64,000 nt of DNA from positions 8,897 through 72,896 of the forward strand of contig JBMOLK010000174.1 of the NCBI GenBank assembly GCA_049325575.1, in the 5' to 3' direction. A model generated the notes under the pieces. That model was not told the origin of the DNA, searched no databases, and worked only from the letters and a program-made list of their open reading frames with translations. Positions within the stretch are counted from its first letter, which is position 1; each line of letters starts with the position of its first letter. Below, piece after piece: positions 55,601 through 63,083 of this stretch. The DNA is from JBMOLK01 sp049325575 (GTDB lineage Bacteria > Bacillota > Clostridia > Acetivibrionales > Acetivibrionaceae). Position numbers and translations under genes: made by a program.

Positions 55601-57578
55601 GCTGTGCACTTATGCCCTCACAGCTTTTATCTATCTGCATGACAGCATCATAACGGTACCTTGTAAGCTCGTTTTCTATAGTGTGGATTTTGGATGAAAA
55701 ATCTACTTTTCTAATTTCTTTCATTTCAACCGGAATATCTTCAAAGAATCCTCTTGAGACAAAAAGTTCTTCACTAAGGTCCGTTTTAGTTTCGTATACC
55801 GGGTTTTGCCTCTTAAATTCTTGCAGCGATTGGAGCAGTTCATACTTTTTATCCTGATCCATTATATCGCCGATAAACAATATACCTTTTTCCCCCATAA
55901 GATCTACAGACTTTTTAATGACCTGCCTTAAATAATTGTGTCCGCTGAAAGCCTGAATAACACTGTTTATTATTACAATGTCAAAGTCTTTCTCACAAAT
56001 TCTATCTATTTCGTGTGCAGCAAGGCATTCCAGATTAATATTCCTGATATTCTCCCTTTGGGCCCTTTCTCTATCCTTCTCGATGATAACGCCCGACAGG
56101 TCGGTACCATAGTACATACCCACATGAGGAGCAATTCTGAACATACTTATACCCGAAGCACAACCAATTTCCAGTACTCTTGCCTTTGGATTAAGGTAAG
56201 GCTCCAGCTTCTTAAAAACATTATCTGCATATTCGTCCATCTCTTCTTTTGACAAAGCCTCCCCTGTATAACTGCTGGCCCAGCCCCCTCCGGTTATTTC
56301 ATCCACTGCATTTTCGCCGATAAATTCCCACAGCTTTTTATCCATGAGTCCGCTTTCTTCTGCCTCATGCTCAGAGTATATATCCCTTGTATCCATGCAA
56401 ATAAAGGTCTCCAGGTTGCTGCACTCCCATTGAAGCTTATTTAACATCTTTATATTCTTTTTGGTTGATATCATCAGCCGAATTTCAGAATCGTTAATTA
56501 TTGTCTTGATACGTTCCTCCGGAAGTCCTGTGGATATCGGAACATATGCCGCTCCTGCTTTTAATATGCCCAGGATAGCTACGATCTGCTCTATACTGTT
56601 TTCAATAAACATACCCACAAGAGTGTCAGGCTTGATATTTTGCGCTGTAATCAAGTAATTTGCCAGCTTGTTTGCCTGTTTATCCAGTTCTATGTAAGTC
56701 AGCTGACGGTCTCTAAATACAACAGCAGTATTATTGGGGGTCTTGGCTACCTGCTCCTCAAACAGCTGATATATTGTTTTATCGTGAGGATAATCCGCCT
56801 TTGTGTTGTTAAAGTCAAAGAGTATTTTGTCCTTCTCTTCTTCTGTAATCATGGTAAAATCTTTCAGCTTCTTATTTATATCACCTATCGCCTGCGTAAG
56901 TATATAAGCGTATCGCTCCCCTAAAACCCTTATGGAATCCTCTTTAAAGAGACATGTATTGTATACTGCTCCAAGACTAATCTTATTGCCTTCCTTGGTG
57001 ATTATGAAACTAAAATAGTTCATGGAGGAACTTGCAATATCTTCATAAGACCCTCTGTTATGAATGCCATCCATCATCATAGAGGCTTTAAATATAGGGA
57101 GGTTTCCGTTCTTATCCTCAATTTGTTCCACCAGCTTTTCAACAGGATAGTGCTGGTTCTTGAACCCCTCTGAAACCGTTTGCTTTACACTCATTAAAAG
57201 CTCTTTAAAGGACATCTCGTCATGCAGAAAGTCCCTTAAAGCTACATACCTGTTAAGCTTTTGTATATCATCATCCTTATAAACCGGGGCACCTACTATT
57301 ACGTCCTCCTGTCCGGTGTACTTGTAGAGTAATACCTTCATTCCGGTCATCATTATTATGTACAAAAGCAAATCCTGATTCTTGCTTAAGGCTGTCAGCT
57401 TTCCCGACAGTTCTTCATCAAGGACCATTTCATAGTTCCCTTTTATATATCTATTGGTTTTAGCGTAATCAACCGGGAACTTTAACTCGCTGATTTCCCC
57501 TCCAAGTTTATCCTCCCAGTATTTCCTGGCATCCTCAAACTCCCTGTACAACGTTAAAATATTCGCATTCATATCCAT
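49644..57578 (-). CDS. NRPS: half-C, A interrupted by methyltransferase, PCP, C, A, PCP, C
   Basis: 2644 residues, two elongation modules. Half-C (~10-245); A1 (~270-1030) with a methyltransferase between a2 (LKAGAAYVPI) and a3 (YIIYTSGTTGMPKG), at ~410-655 (VLEIGCASGISMF); PCP1 (~1045-1115, FELGGHSLKA); C2 (~1137-1590, MHHIISDGMS); A2 (~1610-2120); PCP2 (~2130-2205); C3 (~2215-2640, MHHIISDGVS). A1 specificity residues by eye are D-A-W-T-I-A-G-V-C-K (phenylalanine-like); A2 gives D-L-T-K-V-G-H-I-G-K, which I recall as an aspartate code. The A1 a10 motif is variant (TSNSKVDIKALP) but keeps the Lys. The terminal C domain should act on the next protein's amino acid. It is 13 nt before that gene. 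Confidence 0.93.
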   Translation of the reverse strand: MDMNANILTLYREFEDARKYWEDKLGGEISELKFPVDYAKTNRYIKGNYEMVLDEELSGKLTALSKNQDLLLYIIMMTGMKVLLYKYTGQEDVIVGAPVYKDDDIQKLNRYVALRDFLHDEMSFKELLMSVKQTVSEGFKNQHYPVEKLVEQIEDKNGNLPIFKASMMMDGIHNRGSYEDIASSSMNYFSFIITKEGNKISLGAVYNTCLFKEDSIRVLGERYAYILTQAIGDINKKLKDFTMITEEEKDKILFDFNNTKADYPHDKTIYQLFEEQVAKTPNNTAVVFRDRQLTYIELDKQANKLANYLITAQNIKPDTLVGMFIENSIEQIVAILGILKAGAAYVPISTGLPEERIKTIINDSEIRLMISTKKNIKMLNKLQWECSNLETFICMDTRDIYSEHEAEESGLMDKKLWEFIGENAVDEITGGGWASSYTGEALSKEEMDEYADNVFKKLEPYLNPKARVLEIGCASGISMFRIAPHVGMYYGTDLSGVIIEKDRERAQRENIRNINLECLAAHEIDRICEKDFDIVIINSVIQAFSGHNYLRQVIKKSVDLMGEKGILFIGDIMDQDKKYELLQSLQEFKRQNPVYETKTDLSEELFVSRGFFEDIPVEMKEIRKVDFSSKIHTIENELTRYRYDAVMQIDKSCEGISAQRRKNRYQYDLKVLDSFEDTCPVSMANPQNLAYIIYTSGTTGMPKGVMVEHKGVANLKALFDNVLGLNEQDKVIHFASISFDASVWDIFTGLLTGASLYIMPGEVIGSYGKFEEFLDKNKITFATLPPTYLVNLDPDRITSLRKLITAGSAASIELLEKWKDRVEYRNGYGPTESTVCATLWKHDREYRISNTVPIGKPANNIRVYIVDKNNNLQPVGVEGELCIAGVPVARGYLKRPELTAEKFIQSPFVPGERMYKSGDLARWLPDGNIEFLGRKDQQVKIRGFRIEAGEIEYQLLQHGAVKEAAVIARGDEDKYLCAYFTAHEELTTIELKDFLARRLPDYMIPLYFVQLDSMPLTSNSKVDIKALPDPEGRKNVGAAYVEPKNEIEEELVRIWKDILGVEKIGIDDDFFELGGHSLKATALVTNIHRSFNTEIQLKEVFEAHTIRGLAERIKSAGQSIYSSIRPAKIPQNCPDGYYPASSSQKRLYTINQYEGIGTGYNMPAAVVIEGKLDKEHMEETLRKLIERHESLRTSFETIEGEVMQRVHRKADLEIDYLDITDEGKMSRDYEKGSIDGIIKAFIRPFDLSAAPLMRAGLVKTAMDRYVLMLDMHHIISDGMSMNVLIKEFAYLYEGRTLPELRIQYKDFAVWQNELFKTEAMKKQEEYWQSTFIGDIPVLDMPCDYARPSMQSFEGDRLSFKIDRELTAGLNSLASKTGTTLYMVMLAAYNILLSKYTGQEDIVVGSPIAGRHHPDLENIIGFFVNTLALRNHPEDNKTFMEFLSELRKNTLTAFENQDYQFEQLVDSLAIPRDLSRNPLFDTMFVMQNLGSSEISIPDLKFTSLDIDYRTSKFDLKMEAMEWDDEIRMGIEYKTKLFDRQTIERLAQHYTNILRSIVNCPELTLSKISLMPDEEKKQVVCGFNQNTLTSKDQRTVKQIFEQQAASTPDSVALVSGDVRLTFRQLNNKANSLARIIKSKGIKPDDIIGILTQQSHHMIIGILGVLKAGAAYLPLDPEFPEDRIEYMLEDSGAPILLSHGELVHKAAFKGEVINLDCKESYDGDTSDLPDINSQADLVYLIYTSGTTGKPKGVMIENHSLVNYVNWFKNKFDIRSEDKTVIVSSLCFDLAYTALYSALLSGSEVHLIPKQAYSDPEILLPYMKRNGITYIKSTPSHFNMIVNSRAFSMPEVCKRLRLVVLGGEEISLNDVEIFNISYPESIVMNHYGPTETTIGAIAHTIDFGQFESYKKHPVIGRPIDNAGVYILDRNLNPVPVGVTGEIYINGEGVARGYLKRPELTAKRFVPNPFITKNADSLAHSSKLMYKTGDMGRYMPDGSIKFLGRTDNQIKIRGYRVDLGEIEAQLLRYGPVKEALVVVKEDQDRDKYIVAYMVCSEELTGKELKEYLSERIPHYMTPSYFVRIEKMPLTLNGKVDTKALPEPQRNKDRNHEEPGDYIEIKLFQIWSEILRTERIGINDSFFELGGHSLKATLLINRIHKELNVTVPLKEIFTLATIKNIAGYIKDSRTSIYSSIRPVKEDSHYAISSAQRRMFVLSKLEGTGVAYNLPGIIEVYGKLCRERFEEAFRELVRRHEALRTSFKLVDEELVQVVHEHADLRIGYTEADEGRIQEIIKGFVRPFDLARAPLFRVELVKIMDGGQQKEDRHIIMYDMHHIISDGVSRRIMVEEFISLYQGEHLKQLRLQYKDFAAWQNSLLGSEEIKKQEEYWKERFEGDIPVLNMPTDFSRPNIKSFAGSNISFTAGSELASELKKLALGTGTTLYMVLLSAYKVLLSRYSGQDDLVVGSPIAGRPHADLENIMGMFVNMIAIRSFPIGDKTFMEFLKEVREHCLKAYENQEYQYEELVEKLGVRRDMSRNPLFDVSFTLQNLDIEEIEIGDLRFKPYQFENKVSKFDLTLWCAEGNGNIEFILEYCTDMFRRETAERLARDYVKVLESIVKDADIRIKDIILESKYVKREKVLVKEIQFNL

Positions 57579-57631
57579 TTTCCCCCTTGAACCTTAGCTC
57601 TTGCATTCGGGTATAATTCCCGGATGCGGAT

Positions 57632-60600
57632 TTATATCTCACCGAAATCCTCATCTATAAGCTTACTGAAGATATCCCCTACACTCTGAATTTTAGAGGC
57701 AATCTTGTTTTTTTCTTCCTTTTCCAGAAGCTCTATATCCTTAATCCTGATTTCCCTGTCAGCTGTCACCGTATTAATTATCTTTATAAAATCCTTTGAC
57801 AGACGCTCTATGGTCTCAGGTCTAAATAGCCTTGTGCAGTACTCAAAAACAAATGTTACAATTTCACCTTCTTCAGTAGCAAGAAGTGTAAAATCTGATT
57901 TTGATATTTTTGATTCATCCCTGTAGGGTATGAACCTCAAACCTTTGACATTCATCTCAGTCATTTTCATGTTCTGAAGTACAAAAGCCACATCAAACAT
58001 TGGACTCCGTCCGGGTTTTATCTCAACATTCAGTTTTTCCACAAGCATTTCAAACTGGTAGTCCTGATTTTCATAAGCCTTTAATGAATTCTCCCTCACC
58101 GTCTCCAAAAATTCCATAAAGGATTTATCTTCATCAATGCGGTTTCTCATAGGTAAGGCGTTCACAAACATTCCTATAATGTTTTCAAGGTCTGCATGGG
58201 GTCTGCCCGCTATTGGAGAACCCACAACTATATCCTTCTGGTTTGTATACTTGGAAAGAAGTATATTGTAGGCTGCCAGCAGCACCATATAAAGAGTGGT
58301 TCCCGACTCCCTGGCCAACCTGTTTGCCTGACCCGTGAGCTCCTTATCCATTGTAAAGTTCATTCTATCCCCTTCAAAGCTTTTAGCTGACGGCCTTGGG
58401 TAATCGCAAGGCATTTCCAGCAGAGGAATTTCTCCTTGAAACCTGTTTAGCCAGTATTTTTCCTGCTTTTTTACGGCTTCGGAATGAAGCAGCCTGTTCT
58501 GCCATTCGGAGAAATCCTTGTATTGCACCCGTAGTTCGGGTAATTTCCTTCCGCCGTATAAATCAATTATCTCCCTTACAAGAATAGCCATGGAGGTGCC
58601 ATCGGATATGATGTGATGCATGTCAAACATCAGTACATGTCTCTCCTCATCTATCTCTACAAGCTCTACCCTAAGAAGAGGAACCATGCCCAGATCAAAA
58701 GGCCTTACAAAAGCTTTCATCTGGCTTCTTACTGTTTCCTCTTCCGTCCCTGTTAAGTTTTCAAGCCTGGAAAGTATCACATTGAAATTAACATCCTTAT
58801 GAACTACCTGAACAATTTCCCCGTTTACAGTCTTAAAGGATGTCCTTAAAGTCTCGTGCCTTTTTACAAGTGTTTCGAAAGCTTGTATAAAGCACTGCTT
58901 ATCCAGTTTACCTTCAATCATCATAACTCCGGGCATGTTATAGCAAGTCTCTATTCCTTTTAGCTGCCCCAGTACAAAAAGCCTTTTTTGAGCCGAGGAT
59001 GCGGGATAGTATTCCTTTTCCTCCACAGGTTCTATATGTTCATAGGTGTTTTGTTCAGGAGCCTGTTTTCCGAATTCTTTGTCAATATAATCAGCTAAAT
59101 CGTCAACAGTCGTATATTCCATAATGTCAGCAGGATTCACAACCGACCCGATTTGCTTGCTTATCCTATTTGCTATGCTTGCTGCAATTATAGAATCTCC
59201 GCCAAGGTCATAGAAATCTTCATAGATATCTATTTCTTCAAATCCCAAGGCTTCACTCCAGACCTGTGCCACAAAAGTTTGGGTATTTGTATAGCTTCCA
59301 TTTTCCTTTCCTTTTAGCTTGACACTCAAAAATACAGGTGTGTTTTCCTTGCTGCCAGCGGTTTTAGGGTCTTTAGCTTCAACCGGTTTCACCGGTTTTA
59401 TGGCTCCCTCCAAAGCATCAGGCACTTCAAGCCAGCACCTCCTTCTTTCAAAAGGGTATACCGGAATACCTGCCTTTTTTCTTCTTTCCCTCCTGTACAG
59501 CTCTTCCCACTCTATATCAGCTCCGCTTACATAAAACATCAATATATCTGCCAGTAAAGCTTTATTTTTCTTACCTTCTCCTATAAACTGTCTAAGCTTC
59601 ATATTGGCGGTCTTACTTATATCACTGCTTTCTTCCCCAGGCTCTAAGTCCTTTACTGCTTTGTGTTCCCCATAAAACAGCCATTCATTACTGCTTTTTG
59701 TTATATCAAGGCTGGATAATTTAACGATTTTGTCCTTGAAGTCTTCCTTATCCTTAAGCATTATAGCAAGCCTGTGTTCATAGTGTCCTCTACCTGTATT
59801 GGACGTATAGCAAATGTCTTCCAAAAGCTGTTTATCCTCATTTTTAATCATTTGCCGGTATCTGTCTATCAGTTCTTTCAAACACTCAATGCTTTTAGCA
59901 GAGAGTGTCAAAACCTTTATACCTTCATCCCGTATGTCTTCGTTTTCCGACTCCACCGGCGGTTCTTCCAGTATGACATGACAGTTTGTACCGCTAAGGC
60001 CGAAGGCACTGACCCCGCATCTTCTTGGAAATTCTTCCGTTTTCCATGCTGTCAGTTCTTTATTTATATATAGAGGTGACTGCTCTAAGTCTATTTTACT
60101 GTTAGGCTTCTTAAAATGAAGAATAGGAGGTATTTCTTTCTTTCCAAGTGCCAATACAGCCCTTACCATACTTGCCATGCCTGCAGCATTATCAAGGTGG
60201 CCTATATTGGTCTTTAGGGCTCCTATGGCACAGAACTTCGTTTTATTGGTATATCTTCGAAATGCCCTTTGTATTCCCTCTATCTCAATTGGGTCCCCAA
60301 GCTTTGTACCTGTGCCGTGGGTTTCTACGTACGAGATTGTACATGGGTCAATACCCGCATCTCTCCACGCTTTAAGTATTACCCTCTTCTGGGCTGCGGC
60401 ATTGGGTGCAGTAAGCCCTATGGATCTTCCATCCTGGTTTACTGCACTTCCCTTTATAACCGCATAAATCCTGTCCCCATCTCTTACTGCCCTACTTAAG
60501 GGCTTGAGCAGAACAGCCAACACACCTTCCCCCATGCCAGTACCATCTGAGCTGTCATCAAAGGCTCTGGTCCTGCCATCCTCCGATTCTATACCGAACC

Positions 60601-61309
60601 TCTCGCCTGTTTGAAGGGGCAGGAGATTCAGCTTAACGCTTCCTGCCAGAGCCATCTCGCAGTCACCATTTCTTAGCCCCATACATGCCATGTGTACGGC
60701 TACAAGTGATGAAGAACATGCGGTATCCACCATTATACTCGGCCCTCTTAAATCCAGCATATAGGATATACGCCCGGCTATTACCGCTGCAATATTTCCC
60801 GGGATGGAAGCAACAGCCGATGAAGGTTCTACCTCCGATACAAATTTCTTATATTCAAGGCCCGAAACATAACCCACATAGACTCCGGTTTCACTGCCTT
60901 CCAGTCCTCTGCTGCCATACCCCGAGTCCTCAATAGCCTCCCAGGCTGTTTCAAGGAACAGTCTCTGGTTTGGGTCAATCAGGCTGGCCTCCTTGGGAGA
61001 TATGTTAAAGAATTTGCAGTCAAATTTGTCTATCTCATCAAGGTAAGCTCCTGTTCTGTATTTTATATCCTTTAGCCCTGCGTTTACATAGTTTAGATAC
61101 TTATCAGCGTCCATTCTCCTGTAATCGGGATACTCTGTGACACAGTCAACACCATTTCTCATATTATCCCAGAACTCTTCTATGCTGGAGGCTTTGGGAA
61201 GCTTGACTGCCATACCTATCACCGCTATGTCTTTTGATGATATTTCTTCAATATCACCAAAACTTTGACTGCTAATTTTATCAAATTCAATCATATTTAT
61301 ATCCAGCAT
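57632..61309 (-). CDS. PKS-NRPS hybrid: ketosynthase, carrier protein, condensation domain (no acyltransferase)
   Basis: 1225 residues. Ketosynthase ~25-450 with C198 (VDTACSSSLV), H330 (ETHGTGT) and H370 (TNIGHLDNA), all intact. The ~200 residues that follow hold only a linker with the post-AT-type motif AGIPVYPFERRRCW and no acyltransferase. Then a carrier with S705 (DLGGDSIIAA) and a C domain ~766-1200 (MHHIISDGTS). The layout is a trans-AT PKS module: it extends the upstream peptide by a malonyl-derived unit loaded by an acyltransferase encoded elsewhere. No ketoreductase or dehydratase is present here. The C domain then passes the chain to the next NRPS. AAAGGTGG precedes the ATG. Confidence 0.93.
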   Translation of the reverse strand: MLDINMIEFDKISSQSFGDIEEISSKDIAVIGMAVKLPKASSIEEFWDNMRNGVDCVTEYPDYRRMDADKYLNYVNAGLKDIKYRTGAYLDEIDKFDCKFFNISPKEASLIDPNQRLFLETAWEAIEDSGYGSRGLEGSETGVYVGYVSGLEYKKFVSEVEPSSAVASIPGNIAAVIAGRISYMLDLRGPSIMVDTACSSSLVAVHMACMGLRNGDCEMALAGSVKLNLLPLQTGERFGIESEDGRTRAFDDSSDGTGMGEGVLAVLLKPLSRAVRDGDRIYAVIKGSAVNQDGRSIGLTAPNAAAQKRVILKAWRDAGIDPCTISYVETHGTGTKLGDPIEIEGIQRAFRRYTNKTKFCAIGALKTNIGHLDNAAGMASMVRAVLALGKKEIPPILHFKKPNSKIDLEQSPLYINKELTAWKTEEFPRRCGVSAFGLSGTNCHVILEEPPVESENEDIRDEGIKVLTLSAKSIECLKELIDRYRQMIKNEDKQLLEDICYTSNTGRGHYEHRLAIMLKDKEDFKDKIVKLSSLDITKSSNEWLFYGEHKAVKDLEPGEESSDISKTANMKLRQFIGEGKKNKALLADILMFYVSGADIEWEELYRRERRKKAGIPVYPFERRRCWLEVPDALEGAIKPVKPVEAKDPKTAGSKENTPVFLSVKLKGKENGSYTNTQTFVAQVWSEALGFEEIDIYEDFYDLGGDSIIAASIANRISKQIGSVVNPADIMEYTTVDDLADYIDKEFGKQAPEQNTYEHIEPVEEKEYYPASSAQKRLFVLGQLKGIETCYNMPGVMMIEGKLDKQCFIQAFETLVKRHETLRTSFKTVNGEIVQVVHKDVNFNVILSRLENLTGTEEETVRSQMKAFVRPFDLGMVPLLRVELVEIDEERHVLMFDMHHIISDGTSMAILVREIIDLYGGRKLPELRVQYKDFSEWQNRLLHSEAVKKQEKYWLNRFQGEIPLLEMPCDYPRPSAKSFEGDRMNFTMDKELTGQANRLARESGTTLYMVLLAAYNILLSKYTNQKDIVVGSPIAGRPHADLENIIGMFVNALPMRNRIDEDKSFMEFLETVRENSLKAYENQDYQFEMLVEKLNVEIKPGRSPMFDVAFVLQNMKMTEMNVKGLRFIPYRDESKISKSDFTLLATEEGEIVTFVFEYCTRLFRPETIERLSKDFIKIINTVTADREIRIKDIELLEKEEKNKIASKIQSVGDIFSKLIDEDFGEI

Positions 61310-61377
61310 TTAAACCACCTTTTAGTTTAGAGATACTATTGTGCCAATTTGACAATATAGCTTTGCTTCAATTAAAA

Positions 61378-62202
61378 CTACAGTGCACCAACGGTATTCA
61401 CAGTGTTCCCCTGCTTCATAACGGAGTTTTTCCACACGAAATACGCAAATATAAACATACCCGCTGCTCCAACTAACGATAGAAGTATTAGCCCAATGTC
61501 TCCGGTGCCGGCAAGGGCCTGCTTGATGCCTGTCCTCCTTAATATAAAGAGGCTTAGTATGCATGCATCCTGGACCAGTATGGAACCCCAGAGGGATTTG
61601 GTCCATATATACGGAAGCACATATATAACAGAACCTATAGCTGCATAGGCTCCTAAAACAGGATTGAATTGCAGTATTCCGTAAATTACAGCCTGAACTA
61701 AAACAGCGGCAATGATTGGGATGTTTGACCTTAACTCGTTAAAAATAATTCCCCGGAATATGATTTCCTCGAACATAGGTAAAATCATGAGCATACTTAT
61801 AAGCAGCAGCAAGCTTCCGCTTGATTCGAAAAAGCCTTTCATATACCCCTCAAACTGGGGAAATGTGCTGTTTATGATACCTATACCGGTAAAGCATGTA
61901 GTAAATATGCTCATTGAAAAACCCATCATGGCTATTGCCAGAACATTTTTTGCACTTATTTTTGAGAAACTACATACTTTAAACAAATTTTTGTTTCTAA
62001 TCCTGAAAATAAAATAGTATATTGAAACCGAGATGATCGAAATTATAAAAGCAAATAGTGTCCTGTTGCTCCATAGGAAATCATTAAGCGCCTTGTTTTT
62101 GGAGCAAACATTAAAAACTACCCATTGTACTCCCCTTAGCGCTGCAAACAATATTATCAAATAAGCAGCAATATAGCCTGCCATTTTAAGATATCTCTTC
62201 AT
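61378..62202 (-). CDS. CPBP-family membrane protein, catalytic residues partly lost
   Basis: 274 residues with about eight hydrophobic helices. The first CPBP (Abi/Rce1-like) motif is intact, MFEEIIFRG (EExxxR). The second motif reads IYGILQFNP where active members have His (LH-N), and the third reads SLWGSILVQDACI where LLHAxxN is usual, so both histidines are Gln. CPBP proteins are intramembrane proteases or non-catalytic relatives, and some are immunity proteins beside bacteriocin loci. It is within the PKS/NRPS operon, 33 nt after its paralogue, so immunity or a synthesis-assisting role is inference. AGAGGGGG precedes the ATG. Confidence 0.8.
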   Translation of the reverse strand: MKRYLKMAGYIAAYLIILFAALRGVQWVVFNVCSKNKALNDFLWSNRTLFAFIISIISVSIYYFIFRIRNKNLFKVCSFSKISAKNVLAIAMMGFSMSIFTTCFTGIGIINSTFPQFEGYMKGFFESSGSLLLLISMLMILPMFEEIIFRGIIFNELRSNIPIIAAVLVQAVIYGILQFNPVLGAYAAIGSVIYVLPYIWTKSLWGSILVQDACILSLFILRRTGIKQALAGTGDIGLILLSLVGAAGMFIFAYFVWKNSVMKQGNTVNTVGAL

Positions 62203-62234
62203 TTATCCATACCCCCTCTATTTTTATACCGGCC

Positions 62235-63056
62235 TTATGCCGAAACAGCACTTTTTTCAAATGCCTCTTGAGCCTTGCTTTTTTTCATAAGATATATCAT
62301 CCCTGACACCACCATTACTAGGCTTATTGTGATTAAAGGATTAACTGTACTTTGATTCAGCACCGAATCCCCTGTCCTCATCAGAATATACATACTACCC
62401 TGGCATGCTGCCTGTGCAATTATTGATGCCCATAGAGATTTGACCCACATATACAAAAGTACAAATAACAGAGCCCCCAAAAACCCATACACAGCCAAAG
62501 GCAAACTGAAGCTAAAGAACAATAGACCATACATAAGACCCTGCAGTATTATAGCTAAAGCAGCCGGCAGTTTGTCCCTGAACTCATTGAAAATCAGACC
62601 TCTAAACAATATTTCCTTAAACACTGATCCTACCAGCAGGAAGCATGTAAAAACCACGATGTTTCCCCCATCTACAAACATGAATTTCATTATGCCGACC
62701 AGGTCCGAGTATCTCTCTGTAATAAAGGGAAGCTTAAATACCGATGAAGTGAAAAGACCTGCTGCTATTCCAACAATGGAAATAACTACGATATTCTCCA
62801 TGCTTATTCTTCGGGTCAGCTTCACATGTTCAAGAAGGCTCTTACCCTTGAACTTTTTAAATATAAAATAAAAAATTGTAAACTGTATCAAATCGCTTAT
62901 AATAGTGACCACAAGAGAATTCTTGTAAAGCCATGGTCCTATGACAGGTCTATTTAGTATAAATGCTTTGCCGAAGGCAACAAGAGACTTGATGACCAAA
63001 AAATACGTCAATACGTAAAGCACCAAATTACCTATCATTATCAAATATTTTTTCAT
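62235..63056 (-). CDS. CPBP-family membrane protein, probable pseudo-enzyme
   Basis: 273 residues, eight hydrophobic helices, paralogue of the next gene. Motif 1 is VFKEILFRG, with the first Glu of EExxxR replaced by Lys. Motif 2 is LMYGLLFFS, with Phe in place of His. Motif 3 is SLWASIIAQAAC, with Gln in place of His. All three sites are therefore altered and catalysis is unlikely. The pair is translated in series (32 nt apart), right after an NRPS gene. The likely role is membrane-bound, non-proteolytic, perhaps self-protection; this is inference. Confidence 0.78.
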   Translation of the reverse strand: MKKYLIMIGNLVLYVLTYFLVIKSLVAFGKAFILNRPVIGPWLYKNSLVVTIISDLIQFTIFYFIFKKFKGKSLLEHVKLTRRISMENIVVISIVGIAAGLFTSSVFKLPFITERYSDLVGIMKFMFVDGGNIVVFTCFLLVGSVFKEILFRGLIFNEFRDKLPAALAIILQGLMYGLLFFSFSLPLAVYGFLGALLFVLLYMWVKSLWASIIAQAACQGSMYILMRTGDSVLNQSTVNPLITISLVMVVSGMIYLMKKSKAQEAFEKSAVSA

Positions 63057-63083
63057 GTCCTATAACCCCCCGTAATAAATTTG

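Noticed and set aside
60148..60936. Plus-strand reading frames within the ketosynthase gene
   Set aside because: They are antisense shadows of a strongly conserved KS coding sequence, with no ribosome sites or recognisable products.
57632..61309. Acyltransferase domain in the PKS protein
   Set aside because: No GHSxG-type motif or AT-length segment lies between KS and carrier; only ~200 residues of linker.
61322..61606. Small minus-strand frame after the CPBP gene
   Set aside because: It lies out of frame inside the end of the CPBP gene and its translation looks like frame noise (His/Cys-rich, no ribosome site).
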